From the NCBI RefSeq assembly GCF_011761985.1, contig NZ_JAASQT010000002.1, positions 372,001 through 436,000 on the forward strand: a DNA stretch of 64,000 bases, given 5' to 3'. A program made the position numbers and the translations under genes. Shown in pieces: positions 27,203-36,065 of the stretch (positions within the stretch are counted from its first letter, which is position 1; each line of letters starts with the position of its first letter). This DNA is from Brevundimonas terrae (GTDB taxonomy: Bacteria; Pseudomonadota; Alphaproteobacteria; Caulobacterales; Caulobacteraceae). The notes beneath the pieces are model-generated. The model saw nothing but the letters and a program-made list of their open reading frames with translations, was not told where the DNA came from and did not search any database.

Positions 27203-27278
27203 GCCCGGATAGCTCAGCTGGTAGAGCAGTGGATTGAAAATCCACGTGTCGGTGGTTCGAACCCGCCTCCGGGCACCA
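27203..27278 (+). tRNA. tRNA-Phe (anticodon GAA)
   Basis: Acceptor GCCCGGA / TCCGGGC, anticodon loop TTGAAAA (GAA), T-loop TTCGAAC, discriminator A, encoded CCA (27276-27278). Confidence 0.95.
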
Positions 27279-27307
27279 TCTTCCTAAAATGTTAAGATAA
27301 CAACATT

Positions 27308-27334
27308 ACCCCAAGCGGGACGCTTGGGGTTTTT
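27308..27334 (+). terminator. Terminator after tRNA-Phe
   Basis: Stem ACCCCAAGCG / CGCTTGGGGT (27308-27317 with 27321-27330), GGA loop, then TTTT. Confidence 0.9.
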
Positions 27335-27748
27335 CGTGTTCACGAATGTTTGCCGTGAAATGGACACAATTTAAGCCGGAAATTTGTGCGCGATTTAAGC
27401 GCCTAGCTACCGATGATCTTGCGGCGTTATGGCTGTAACGGCAATTTTATTGCGTTGACGCACTTCTGCCCCTCTTCAAACAGGTAAAAGCTATTTTCCG
27501 GCCTTGACGCTCCGTGAGCCGTTCGTCAAAGGGTCTTTAACTGCATTCCGGTCTTGCAGGGATAGGGGGGTGAGTTATGGTTCATCCTGCTGTCCCGGTC
27601 TTTGGCGCTTAGGCGTAAGTTTGGGGTACGGCGACGACCGGCGGGGGAGAAATCCGGCGGTGGTATAAGATTTCATTTGAGAGGCGTTCGACTGACGCGG
27701 GCGTCTCTTGGGTTCCACGAGTCAGACCAAAGCAGGAACTGGCGAAAC
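27335..27748 (+). other. Long exbB upstream region
   Basis: 414 bases without a supported gene, upstream of exbB. Contains a direct repeat ATTTAAGC (27369-27376 and 27393-27400) and two TTGACG -35-like boxes (27455-27460, 27504-27509) with weak partners downstream. No clear Fur box found by eye. A long structured leader is possible. Confidence 0.5.
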
Positions 27749-28663
27749 ATGCTCGATAGCAAGAAGACGAATATCCTCCTGGCCATGGCCGGCGCTGCCG
27801 TCCTTATGGCTGCTTCGCCGGCTCTGGCGCAGGACGCCGCTCCGGCCGCTCCGGCCGCCGCAGCCGCACCCGCCGCTGATGCAGCTGCCCCGGCTTCGAC
27901 TGAAGCCCCGGCTGCCGACGCTGCTGCGACCGCCGAAGAACCGGCATCGCTGAACGAATCCGTTGGCGGTGGCCACGGCAAGCTGACCCCGATCGGCATG
28001 TTCCTGATCGCTCACCCGGTCGTTAAGGTTGTGATGCTGGGCCTGGTCCTGGCGTCGATCGTGACCTGGACTCTGCTGCTGATCAAACTGGTTGAATTCG
28101 GTTCGCTGAAGAAAGCCACCAACAACTTCCTGGACGCCTTCCGCGGCGCCCGTACCATCGCTGACATCCGTCGCGTTGCTACTTCGGAAGAGTTCGACGG
28201 TAACCCGCTGGCCGACATGGCTGCTGCAGCTACCGAAGAACTGGAAGTCTCGCGTCAAGCTGGCCTTGACGTAGCAGGTGCTCACCGCGGTTCGACCGTC
28301 GGTCGTATCGAAACTGCAGTTGCTGCTGTTCAGTCGACCATCGCTGGTCGTCTGTCGGGTGGCCAACAGTTCCTGGCTTCGGTCGGTTCGTCGGGTCCGT
28401 TCATCGGTCTGTTCGGTACCGTTTACGGCATCATGAACTCGTTCATCGGTATCGCCGAATCCAACACGACCAACCTGGCCGTTGTTGCTCCGGGTATCGC
28501 TGAAGCTCTGCTGGCTACCGGTATCGGCCTGTTTGCCGCTATCCCGGCCGTTATCTTCTACAACTTCTTCAGCACCAAGATTGCTGCTTACGGCACCCGT
28601 GCCGACGGCTTCCAAGCTGAACTGCTGAACACGGTCTCGCGTCAGCTCGACAAGGGAGCATAA
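27749..28663 (+). CDS. exbB: Biopolymer transporter ExbB (TolQ family)
   Basis: 304 aa from ATG 27749, longer than Escherichia ExbB because of an N-terminal signal-like segment (ILLAMAGAAVLMAASPALAQ) and an Ala/Pro-rich periplasmic linker to about residue 70. Then the MotA/TolQ/ExbB core: VVKVVMLGLVLASIVTWTLL, cytoplasmic loop, LASVGSSGPFIGLFGTVYGI and LLATGIGLFAAIPAVIFYN. Part of the proton channel that powers TonB. Codon use strongly favours gct, ggt and cgt, more than neighbours, suggesting high expression. First of exbB-exbD-tonB. Confidence 0.93.
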   Translation: MLDSKKTNILLAMAGAAVLMAASPALAQDAAPAAPAAAAAPAADAAAPASTEAPAADAAATAEEPASLNESVGGGHGKLTPIGMFLIAHPVVKVVMLGLVLASIVTWTLLLIKLVEFGSLKKATNNFLDAFRGARTIADIRRVATSEEFDGNPLADMAAAATEELEVSRQAGLDVAGAHRGSTVGRIETAVAAVQSTIAGRLSGGQQFLASVGSSGPFIGLFGTVYGIMNSFIGIAESNTTNLAVVAPGIAEALLATGIGLFAAIPAVIFYNFFSTKIAAYGTRADGFQAELLNTVSRQLDKGA

Positions 28664-28668
28664 GACGG

Positions 28669-29097
28669 ATGGCCGCCAAACTTTCCGGTTCCGGCGGCGG
28701 CAAGTACACCGTCCAGGCGAACAGCGAAATTAATATCACGCCATTCGTGGATATTATGCTTGTTCTCCTGATCATCTTCATGGTGGCGGCTCCGCTCGCC
28801 ACTGTGTCGGTGCCGGTGGAACTTCCTCGTGCCGTCGCACCGCCGGCTCCGAATCCGCCTAAGCCCATCTTCATCTCCATTCAGGACGATGGCGATGTGT
28901 ATGTCGGTGACTTCAAAACGTCGGTGGCGACCCTGGGTGAAGACCTTAAGGGCCAGATCGGCAACCGTTCGCCTGAAGATGAGCGGATTTTCATCCGTGG
29001 TGACCAGCAAACCCGCTATGGCAACTTCATGCAGGTCATGAACGCGCTGCAGGATAATGGTTTCTACAGTGTCGCGCTTGTCGGCAACGAACAGTAA
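28669..29097 (+). CDS. exbD: Biopolymer transporter ExbD
   Basis: 142 aa. A short cytoplasmic N-terminus, then SEINITPFVDIMLVLLIIFM with the essential transmembrane Asp, and a periplasmic domain (IFISIQDDGDVYVGD through FYSVALVGNEQ). Forms the proton channel with ExbB. Five bases after exbB. Confidence 0.93.
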   Translation: MAAKLSGSGGGKYTVQANSEINITPFVDIMLVLLIIFMVAAPLATVSVPVELPRAVAPPAPNPPKPIFISIQDDGDVYVGDFKTSVATLGEDLKGQIGNRSPEDERIFIRGDQQTRYGNFMQVMNALQDNGFYSVALVGNEQ

Positions 29098-29114
29098 GGG
29101 GGCTAGGTTTAACT

Positions 29115-29828
29115 ATGACAGCTGAACCTACTCAGCATAGAAACCCCCTGATTGACGCACCGCGAAAGAAGAAAAAACTTTCGACGGGTGCCGTTGTCGG
29201 TATTGCGGCGTCGGTGATCGTTCACGCCCTGGCAGGTCTGTACCTGTACAAGGCGAAGTTCGAGATCCAGCCGTTTGATTACGTCGATGAAGCTGTCGAT
29301 GTGGAGTTGATCGAGATCGCGGCACCGCCGCCTCCGCCACCTCCGCCTCCGCCGCCGCCGACGGATCAGCCGCCGCCGCCGAAGCTTCAGGTTCGTGAGC
29401 CGGTAATTACGGACATGGCTCCGCCTGTGACGATCAACGTCGAGCCGGTGAAGAAAGATGAACGTCGTGAATACGAAGGTCCTCCGGTAATCACCCCATC
29501 GCCGCCGCCGCCGCCGGCACCTCCGGCTCCGCCGAAGCAGTCGGTTATCACGAACGTTCAATGGGCACGCATGCCGCGTCCGACCGAGCGTGATTTCCCG
29601 CAGCGGGCTTTGGACCGTGGTGTGGGTGGTTCGGCAACGGTTGAATGTACGGTTGGTGCTTCGGGTCGTCCGGAAAACTGCCGTCCGATCGCCGAAGAGC
29701 CGTCGGGCATGGGCTTTGGTGCTGCCGCAGTCCGCATCGTACAACGTGGCCAACTTTCGCCGCGTACCATCGATGGTGCTGCACAGAACGCCAAGTTCAC
29801 TGTGCGGGTTCCGTTCAACCTCGACTAA
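29115..29828 (+). CDS. tonB: Energy transducer TonB
   Basis: 237 aa. Cytoplasmic N-terminus, one membrane helix (GAVVGIAASVIVHALAGLYL), a long proline-rich periplasmic spacer with an uninterrupted run of 12 or more prolines and further clusters, then the C-terminal TonB domain (RDFPQRALDRGVGGSATVEC, ending TVRVPFNLD). Carries proton-motive energy to outer-membrane receptors. Followed by a strong terminator, so exbB-exbD-tonB is a self-contained unit. Confidence 0.93.
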   Translation: MTAEPTQHRNPLIDAPRKKKKLSTGAVVGIAASVIVHALAGLYLYKAKFEIQPFDYVDEAVDVELIEIAAPPPPPPPPPPPPTDQPPPPKLQVREPVITDMAPPVTINVEPVKKDERREYEGPPVITPSPPPPPAPPAPPKQSVITNVQWARMPRPTERDFPQRALDRGVGGSATVECTVGASGRPENCRPIAEEPSGMGFGAAAVRIVQRGQLSPRTIDGAAQNAKFTVRVPFNLD

Positions 29829-29858
29829 GTCGAGATCGAACGAGACTGAAAAAGTTAG

Positions 29859-29891
29859 AGCGCTCCGGGTTCGCCCGGGGCGCTTTTTCTT
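29859..29891 (+). terminator. Terminator after tonB
   Basis: Stem AGCGCTCCGGG / CCCGGGGCGCT with one G-T pair, TTCG tetraloop, then TTTTTCTTTTTT. Confidence 0.93.
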
Positions 29892-29977
29892 TTTTGGCGA
29901 ATGGGGTTCGGGCACCTAGGAGCGATCAGGGCGTTGGAATAACATCCGTCCGAACAGCCTGTGCAGGAGTTACACAG

Positions 29978-30772
29978 ATGACGCATGTTTCGATGCCGAC
30001 ACCGGTACAAAAGCAGCCTGCCCACGGGCGTCGTCGACGGGTGGCCTTGTCGGCTGTGGCGGGGGCAATGGTACTGGCCGGCTGCGCCTATAACGAGACT
30101 CTGGGGCGCAACCAGCTTGTGATTATGGATGACAGTGCGCTCATTCAGGCATCGCAAGCGGCATGGAACCAGACGCTGCAAACCCAGAAGGTTTCCAATG
30201 ATCGCGCCATGAACGACCGTGTGCGCCGTGTCGGCGACCGTTTGGTGCAAGCGGCGGGGCTACAGAATCGCAACTGGACCTATGCGGTGTTCGACGACGC
30301 GACGCCAAATGCTTTCGTGCTGCCATCGGGGCATATGGGCGTAACGACCGGCCTGCTGCGTTTGGTGCGTAATGACGACCAACTGGCTACGGTTATCGGG
30401 CACGAGATCGCCCATGTGGTCGGTCGCCATGCCGCAGAGCGCAGCAGCACCAGCAGCCTGACGCAACTGGCTCTGGGAGCGCTCCAGAGCGGGGCAGGCG
30501 ACTATGCGCAGGCCGTGGGTGGGCTTGGTGGCATCGGGGCGCAGTTGGGCATCCTGCTGCCCTTCTCGCGCAAGCACGAGCTGGAAGCGGACCGTCTGGG
30601 CGTGGACTACATGGTGCGCGGTGGCTATCGGGCCAGCGAATCTATCGCTCTGTGGCAATTGATGGCTGCGGCACAGAATCGGGCGGGCCGTCCGGAGTTC
30701 GCTTCGACCCACCCGTCGGACCAGACCCGTATTGCAGCTTTGCAGGCCTATATTACCGAGCGGGGCTACTGA
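29978..30772 (+). CDS. M48-family lipoprotein metalloprotease
   Basis: 264 aa from ATG 29978 with GCAGGAGT upstream. Basic n-region, hydrophobic stretch and lipobox VLAGC, so an envelope lipoprotein. Zinc site HEIAHVVGRHAAE (HExxH) and a downstream Glu in HELEADRLGVDYM complete the M48 metal centre; PNAFVLPSGHMGV is also conserved. Resembles the single-domain LoiP/YcaL-type proteases of outer-membrane quality control. An inverted repeat (30799-30807 with 30823-30831) follows the gene, without a T-run. Confidence 0.9.
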   Translation: MTHVSMPTPVQKQPAHGRRRRVALSAVAGAMVLAGCAYNETLGRNQLVIMDDSALIQASQAAWNQTLQTQKVSNDRAMNDRVRRVGDRLVQAAGLQNRNWTYAVFDDATPNAFVLPSGHMGVTTGLLRLVRNDDQLATVIGHEIAHVVGRHAAERSSTSSLTQLALGALQSGAGDYAQAVGGLGGIGAQLGILLPFSRKHELEADRLGVDYMVRGGYRASESIALWQLMAAAQNRAGRPEFASTHPSDQTRIAALQAYITERGY

Positions 30773-30864
30773 TTTTCAGTGATAACAAAGAAATAGATGC
30801 GTTTGATGAAAAGTTCTCTTGAATCAAACGCTGAGGCTCGCTAGAGAAACCGCCTCGCAGCGAT

Positions 30865-30941
30865 GTGCAGCCTTAGCTCAGTTGGTTAGAGCGCCGGTTT
30901 GTGGAGCCGGAGGTCCTCAGTTCAAACCTGAGAGGCTGTAC
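30865..30941 (+). tRNA. tRNA-His (anticodon GTG)
   Basis: Anticodon loop TTTGTGG (GTG), D-arm AGCTCAGTTGGTTAGAGC, T-loop TTCAAAC. The 5' G at 30865 pairs with C at 30941 as the extra G-1 pair of tRNA-His. A full CCA is not encoded beyond that C. Confidence 0.92.
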
Positions 30942-30976
30942 CATTCCACCGCTTCAGGGCGGTGACGCGAATCAAG

Positions 30977-31011
30977 GGACCGGATGCTGGCTTGCCACAT
31001 CCGGTCCTTTT
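30977..31011 (+). terminator. Terminator after tRNA-His
   Basis: Stem GGACCGGATG / CATCCGGTCC (30977-30986 with 30998-31007), followed by TTTT. Confidence 0.85.
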
Positions 31012-31022
31012 GCGTTTAGCAC

Positions 31023-32909
31023 CTATTCTTCTACAGCCTGCTGGGGTTTGCGTTGTGGCAACAGGCGCGCCAGTGCCGAGCGGATCGGCGTCGGTGCTGC
31101 GAGCCCTGTCGAGACTTCCGCCGGAGGCGTGAAAGGCTTGGGAGCGGGGCGGCGTAGATCGGCCACCGGCATTTCCAGTTTTTCCAGCGCTTCCTCGGCG
31201 GCGCGCTGGCCCGCCTGTACCCCCGCCTCGAAGGCTTTCCATTCGCGGATATCGATGCCTTCCGGTCGTGGCATGATCAGGACATCGGTTTCGGCCCGTG
31301 CCTCGGCCAGTTCGGCACTGGTGGACAAGGTTGCGGCGCGCATCAGGATGGAAACGATGGGCGGCCCCTGTTTCCATGCGCCGGACATGATCCAGCGCCA
31401 CCAGGAGGGCGGGTTTTCCAGTTGCTCGGCATTTACGCCGCGTGTTTGCGAAACATCGCTGCCGATCATAGGGCCGCGATTATAACGGCGCATGACATCG
31501 CTGGGGAAGTTCCTCAGAACCGCGCCGTCCACCAGCACCTGCCCATTATGTACAAAGGGCGGGATGACCCCCGGAATGGCCACTGTTGCCCTCAGGGCGT
31601 GCCTGAGAAGCCCTTCACGGTGCACTTCGACCTGTCCCGTCGTCAGATTGGCCGACACGGCAAAGAAGGGCAGGGCCATGTCCTCGATCATGACGTCGCC
31701 AAAGGTCGAGTTCAAAAGCCGCGACAGCTTCCCCGCCCGTGTCAGGGCAATCAGCGGCAGGGCGATGTCGGACAGCGGGTCGCTATGGACAAATACGTCC
31801 TTGATCCGTTGTTCCATCTGCGCCTGTGACCAGCCAAGGGCGGGACCGGCACCGATCAATGCGCCCATGGAAGAGCCACCGATGAAATCGACAGGAATCT
31901 TGGCCGCTTCGAGGGTTCTGAGCACGCCGATATGGGCATAGGCCCGCGCACCACCCCCCGACAGCACCAGACCGACCGAGGCCCCCGTCAGGATTCGGGC
32001 GATACGCTCGGAATCGGCAGGGTGGTTTTCGACACAGTGGAACCAGCGGCCCGGCTTCATCGCTGTCAGCCACGGCTGGCAGGTGGCGCGGCGCGAGAGC
32101 GGTTCTTCGGACAGCAGGATCAGGTCGGTCAGTTGGTGGACCAGTTCGCTATCGCCATTGCGGCGTGCGGGATCGGGAGGCGGGCTGTTGTCGGGATCGC
32201 CGACAATGAACAGACGATCGACCTGACGTGCACACAGATTGGCCCAAAGAGGATCGCCCGCCTCGGCGATATAGAGGACAAAATCGTGGCTGTCCTCGAC
32301 GCGGGAAAACCAGTCCACCGCGCGGGTCATGGCATCGCGGTCGATAATCAGGGCGTGATAGCCCTGTGCTTCGACGGCCTTGTGAACAGCCTCGACAAAC
32401 GAACGGATGGGCTGGTTGCGGGCCGAGACAAAGCCGAAGACCGTAGGAGCGTCATTGGCCCCTTTTTGGCGGGCGCGCCGGATCATAACCCGCGCCACAT
32501 CGGCCATCAGGTCGGGATATTGGCGGATAATCTCGAAAAAGGCCTCGCGGGGCAGGGCGATGATTTCGCTGTCACGCAGGGCCACCACATTGGCGGTGTG
32601 GGTGGTGTCGGCCAACATGGCCATTTCACCGACAGGGGTACCGGGGTGGACGACGCCGATGAATTCGGCGGGCTGACCTTCGCGCGGGGTAAAGACACCC
32701 AGACGCCCCGATTGCAGCACATAAAAGGTATCGGCCGGATCGCCTTCGGAAAACAGACGGTCACCCTCGGTCAGGGCAAACCAGCTGGCCCTTGGATCAA
32801 GACTGTCGGCCAGAATACGCGCCAGAGTGACGTCCAGCGCATCAGGGGCTGTATCGGCTGTGAAATGCGATCCGTTTGACGTCACAGGCGTAAAAACCTT
32901 TCTTACCAC
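31023..32909 (-). CDS. Patatin-like phospholipase with cyclic-nucleotide-binding domain (NTE family)
   Basis: 628 aa with a GTG start. Residues about 25-150 form a cNMP-binding domain (GDRLFSEGDPADTFYVLQSG, then PGTPVGEMAML). A middle segment (165-300) resembles the unnamed region of bacterial NTE proteins. The patatin domain begins at GLVLSGGGARAYAHIGVL, has the nucleophile motif GGSSMGAL and the Asp of the dyad in VDGAVLRNFP. Expected to hydrolyse phospholipids or lysophospholipids at the membrane. The last 50 residues are Pro/Ala-rich. Confidence 0.9.
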   Translation of the reverse strand: MVRKVFTPVTSNGSHFTADTAPDALDVTLARILADSLDPRASWFALTEGDRLFSEGDPADTFYVLQSGRLGVFTPREGQPAEFIGVVHPGTPVGEMAMLADTTHTANVVALRDSEIIALPREAFFEIIRQYPDLMADVARVMIRRARQKGANDAPTVFGFVSARNQPIRSFVEAVHKAVEAQGYHALIIDRDAMTRAVDWFSRVEDSHDFVLYIAEAGDPLWANLCARQVDRLFIVGDPDNSPPPDPARRNGDSELVHQLTDLILLSEEPLSRRATCQPWLTAMKPGRWFHCVENHPADSERIARILTGASVGLVLSGGGARAYAHIGVLRTLEAAKIPVDFIGGSSMGALIGAGPALGWSQAQMEQRIKDVFVHSDPLSDIALPLIALTRAGKLSRLLNSTFGDVMIEDMALPFFAVSANLTTGQVEVHREGLLRHALRATVAIPGVIPPFVHNGQVLVDGAVLRNFPSDVMRRYNRGPMIGSDVSQTRGVNAEQLENPPSWWRWIMSGAWKQGPPIVSILMRAATLSTSAELAEARAETDVLIMPRPEGIDIREWKAFEAGVQAGQRAAEEALEKLEMPVADLRRPAPKPFTPPAEVSTGLAAPTPIRSALARLLPQRKPQQAVEE

Positions 32910-32980
32910 GGCGGGTTTTCGGCAACCCGAAGTCAGCCTAGACCTTTTATCTGAAGCTTATCTTGTTGTGGGGAGGATTT

Positions 32981-33493
32981 ATGAAAACCTGTCTCTTGCG
33001 AACAATAGCCGTCATGGCCGTGGCCGGTCTGGTATCGGCCTGTGGTCAGGGCGAGGATTCAAGCGCAGCGCAGGCACCGGAACTGGCCCAGAGCCACGGT
33101 GCCGATGTGGCCGCGGTTGCGACTTCCGGCCTAAGCCCGTCGGCTCCGGTATCTGCGGCTGAAGAAGCGGCGGCGGGTGGACCGGCGACAGCGGTCTTTC
33201 CGGCGGCCTTCCGTGGCAACTGGGATTATAACGAAAACGGTTGCGGTGCGGACGAGAGCGGTACGCGCTTCCGCATTACCGCCAGCGAAGTCAAAGGCTA
33301 TGAGGATACGTCCAAGCTTCAGGCCATCGAGATCATTGATGATCTGACGGTGCGCGTGGTGATGGAAAACGAGTCTTCGGACGGCAATAAAGTCCTGACC
33401 CAGGTGTGGCGACTGTCGCCGGTGGCGGGCATCAACCTGCGTATGGAAACGCATGGTAAAACCATTCGCGCCCTGCGCTGCGATCCTGTCTAA
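32981..33493 (+). CDS. Small lipoprotein of unknown function
   Basis: 170 aa from ATG 32981, preceded by GGGGAGG. Lipobox VSAC after MKTCLLRTIAVMAVAGL. After an Ala/Ser-rich linker, residues about 75-170 form a compact beta-rich domain beginning FPAAFRGNWDYNENGCGADE and ending with IRALRCDPV, with a cysteine pair. The start WxYxxxxC resembles small lipocalin-like lipoproteins, but I do not recognise a family. Confidence 0.7.
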   Translation: MKTCLLRTIAVMAVAGLVSACGQGEDSSAAQAPELAQSHGADVAAVATSGLSPSAPVSAAEEAAAGGPATAVFPAAFRGNWDYNENGCGADESGTRFRITASEVKGYEDTSKLQAIEIIDDLTVRVVMENESSDGNKVLTQVWRLSPVAGINLRMETHGKTIRALRCDPV

Positions 33494-33526
33494 TGGGTGC
33501 AAATCCAGATTTAACGGACTTGATTC

Positions 33527-34447
33527 ATGTCAGACCCCCACGATCCGTCTAACGAACTGCCCAGCGAAGACGACCTGAACGCCCTCGACATCACCGATGC
33601 CGAGGCGGCAGAGATCAATCGTATCGCCCAGCCTCTGGTCGCCGAGGCGGCACCGGATGCCGATACCGATCTGGTGCTGATCGAAAGCCTGCCGTCGGGC
33701 GTGGTGTTCATCACCATCAACCGTCCGCAGAAAAAGAACGCCTTTAACGCCGAGGTGATTGCGGGCCTCTATGAAGCCTTCGAGACCCTGCACGGGGCGG
33801 ACCATGTGCGCGTGGTCTTTATCCGTGGCGCGGGCGGCACCTTCTGTGCGGGTGCCGATCTGGGCTGGATGCGCGATGCGGCTGACTGGTCGGAAAGCGA
33901 GAACCGCGAAGACGCCATGGGTCTGGCCAAGATGCTCAAGGCACTGCACGAAGTGCCGGCCCTGACCGTGGCACTGGTCGAAGGTGCAGCCATGGGCGGC
34001 GGTGCGGGCCTTGTGGCTGCCTGCGACATGGCCGTGGCCGTGGACGATGCCCGCTTTGCCTTCTCGGAAGTGAAGCTGGGCCTCATTCCGGCAACCATCG
34101 CGCCTTATGTCATCGAGGCGATTGGTGCGCGTCGTGCGCGTCAGTTGTTCCTGACGGCCAATATCTTTGATGCCGATTATGCCGCCCATGCCGGTCTGAT
34201 CGACATGGTGGTGCCGTCCGAGCATATGGACGAGTTCATCTCGATGATGGTCGATAGCCTGAGCGCCAATGCGCCGGGGGCTATGGGCGATGCCAAGCGT
34301 CTGGTGAATGACGTTGTGGGTCAGGACATCGACAACCGCCTCATGGAAGACACCGCAAAGCGCATTGCGCGGGCGCGTGTGTCCAAGGAAGGACAGGAGG
34401 GCGTGAAGGCCTTCCTCGACAAGCGCACGCCCTATTGGGCCGAATAA
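33527..34447 (+). CDS. Enoyl-CoA hydratase/isomerase (methylglutaconyl-CoA hydratase-like)
   Basis: 306 aa. The first 45 residues are acidic and extra to the family. The crotonase core includes FITINRPQKKNAFN, GAGGTFCAGADLGWM (oxyanion hole), VEGAAMGGGAGLVAACDMAV and FSEVKLGLIPATIAPYV. FCAGADLGWMR followed by AMGGGAGL resembles the LiuC/AtuE-like branch that handles branched-chain acyl-CoAs, though no leucine-degradation genes are adjacent. The exact substrate is uncertain. Confidence 0.85.
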   Translation: MSDPHDPSNELPSEDDLNALDITDAEAAEINRIAQPLVAEAAPDADTDLVLIESLPSGVVFITINRPQKKNAFNAEVIAGLYEAFETLHGADHVRVVFIRGAGGTFCAGADLGWMRDAADWSESENREDAMGLAKMLKALHEVPALTVALVEGAAMGGGAGLVAACDMAVAVDDARFAFSEVKLGLIPATIAPYVIEAIGARRARQLFLTANIFDADYAAHAGLIDMVVPSEHMDEFISMMVDSLSANAPGAMGDAKRLVNDVVGQDIDNRLMEDTAKRIARARVSKEGQEGVKAFLDKRTPYWAE

Positions 34448-34470
34448 GCCTGTCGGTTGCAGATATGGAA

Positions 34471-34498
34471 AAGGGGGCCGGTTGGCCCCCTTTTTTTA
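34471..34498. terminator. Bidirectional terminator
   Basis: AAGGGGGCC / GGCCCCCTT around GGTT with T7 on the plus side, between converging genes at 34447 and 34499. Confidence 0.92.
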
Positions 34499-35434
34499 TT
34501 AGCCGATCCCGAGGATCCAGCCTTCTTCGTTTTCGACCTTGTCGATGGTCTTGGCCGAGGTCTTGGCCGGAGGGGCGAAGGCTTTTTGCAGTTGGCCCTC
34601 GTCATCCATGACGGCAAAGGCTTCGGCAGCCGTGCGGACTTCGGACTGGGTCTTGTATTCCTTCACACCGTCGGCGTTTTCCAGACGGGTGGCCTTGAAC
34701 ATGGCGGGCAGGACCTCGACCACGAGGGTCGAGAGCGGTGCGAGATCTTCCTCGCCCAGTTCACGCCAGCCGGTGCCGAATGGCCAGATGGCAGCGGACG
34801 TACCCAGTTTGTCCATCAGGCGGCGCAGCATAGGCACACCCACCAGTGTCAGGCCACCAATGGCACCGGCACCGTGCATCTGCCACACGCTCTTGGCGGG
34901 CAGTTTCTTTTTGAGGCCCGCTTCTTCGGTCAGGCGGAATTCAGGAATATCGACACCGGCATCTTCGGGCGGCTTGGTCGAGGTCAGCCAGCGCTGGGCC
35001 TGAGATGCGGGTGCACCCCAGAACGGCCATGGCTGATCCGTCATCAGGCGGTTCATCTTGGCGGCGACCTGATAGCGGTTATTGGTGTTGTCGGCCTTGT
35101 CCACGATATTGGCCGACAGGAACTTGCCCATAGCCTCCCACGGACGGCCTTCTAGCTTGAGCAGGGCCGCGGTGCCAGCCGGGAAGCCGAAATCGAAATC
35201 CAGACCCAGCATCACACGGTCACCGCGCTTGCGGTGTTCGGTCAGCAGATGCTCCAGCAGGGCTTCGCCCTCGGCGCGCGTGGCGACATTGTGGGTCTCG
35301 GTATAGAGGCGGAAGCGCACATCGCGCTTGGCAACGCCAATCCACAAGGTCTGGTCCCCGAGCTTTTTACCCTCGGCGGCGGTCCATTTTGCGATGATGT
35401 AAGAGTCGAACAATCGGGCCACTTTGGGCTCCAT
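34499..35434 (-). CDS. Hypothetical protein, possible RNase H-like fold (DUF429-like)
   Basis: 311 aa. ARLFDSYIIAKWTA with following TLWIGVAKRD and VMLGLDFDFGFPAGT are reminiscent of DUF429/RNase H-like proteins, where a first Asp on strand 1 and DxxxGxP after strand 4 are conserved. Other parts are not recognised; similar alphaproteobacterial proteins are often named molybdopterin-guanine dinucleotide or cobalamin proteins without proof. No signal peptide or membrane segments. Confidence 0.55.
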   Translation of the reverse strand: MEPKVARLFDSYIIAKWTAAEGKKLGDQTLWIGVAKRDVRFRLYTETHNVATRAEGEALLEHLLTEHRKRGDRVMLGLDFDFGFPAGTAALLKLEGRPWEAMGKFLSANIVDKADNTNNRYQVAAKMNRLMTDQPWPFWGAPASQAQRWLTSTKPPEDAGVDIPEFRLTEEAGLKKKLPAKSVWQMHGAGAIGGLTLVGVPMLRRLMDKLGTSAAIWPFGTGWRELGEEDLAPLSTLVVEVLPAMFKATRLENADGVKEYKTQSEVRTAAEAFAVMDDEGQLQKAFAPPAKTSAKTIDKVENEEGWILGIG

Positions 35435-35498
35435 TGATAATAGTCGTTGAAATTTTACCGCTATTTCTAGCGGTGCGTGTATGGCGCGTGAAGGGCAG

Positions 35499-36062
35499 TT
35501 ATGCCGTGACGGCCGCTTGGATATGGGCCAACCAGCGACGGGCTAAACGTAACCCTTCATTAGCTGACCCTGTCTGGCGTGGGCCAGACACCATCTGCCC
35601 CGCGGGGGCGGTATCGGGTAGGGGCGCGGACCAGTTGGCCCGCCAAAGACTGACTTCGAACTCGGGGCAGTGCGTGTCGCGGAACATCAGGCGCAGGATG
35701 ACGCTTTCGGCATCCTCGACCAGAACCTCCAGATCCTTGCGACCCAGATGACGACGGACACGTCCGACCACATGGCCATCGACGATGACCTCTGCTCCTT
35801 CGATCTCTTCGAAGTCGAATACCAGACCGATCGACCCGCGATCCCACAGGACGGCCAGTTGTTTGTTTTCCAGATCAAGCCCGGCAGCCTTGCCTTCGGA
35901 AGGGGCGACAGCGTGCATGTCCGACCCTCCCGAAAGGGCAGATTTCATAGCTCTGCGCAGTCGCCGCTCGGATTCCATCCACCACGAAAGGAACAGGAAG
36001 GTCGTGGTCGCAAAGGCGGCGATCAGGGCGACCAGTAATATGGCCCTGAACGTCTCCTCCAT
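35499..36062 (-). CDS. Single-pass membrane protein of unknown function
   Basis: 187 aa. One N-terminal membrane helix (AILLVALIAAFATTTFLFLSW), then a soluble domain including LGLVFDF-like strands (SIGLVFDFEEIEGAEVIVDG and VVGRVRRHLGRKDLEVL). The pattern of strands is reminiscent of a PH-like or small beta-barrel domain. Ends 3 bases upstream of the xthA stop region start (36066), same strand, so probably co-transcribed with xthA. Function unknown. Confidence 0.6.
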   Translation of the reverse strand: MEETFRAILLVALIAAFATTTFLFLSWWMESERRLRRAMKSALSGGSDMHAVAPSEGKAAGLDLENKQLAVLWDRGSIGLVFDFEEIEGAEVIVDGHVVGRVRRHLGRKDLEVLVEDAESVILRLMFRDTHCPEFEVSLWRANWSAPLPDTAPAGQMVSGPRQTGSANEGLRLARRWLAHIQAAVTA

Positions 36063-36065
36063 GGC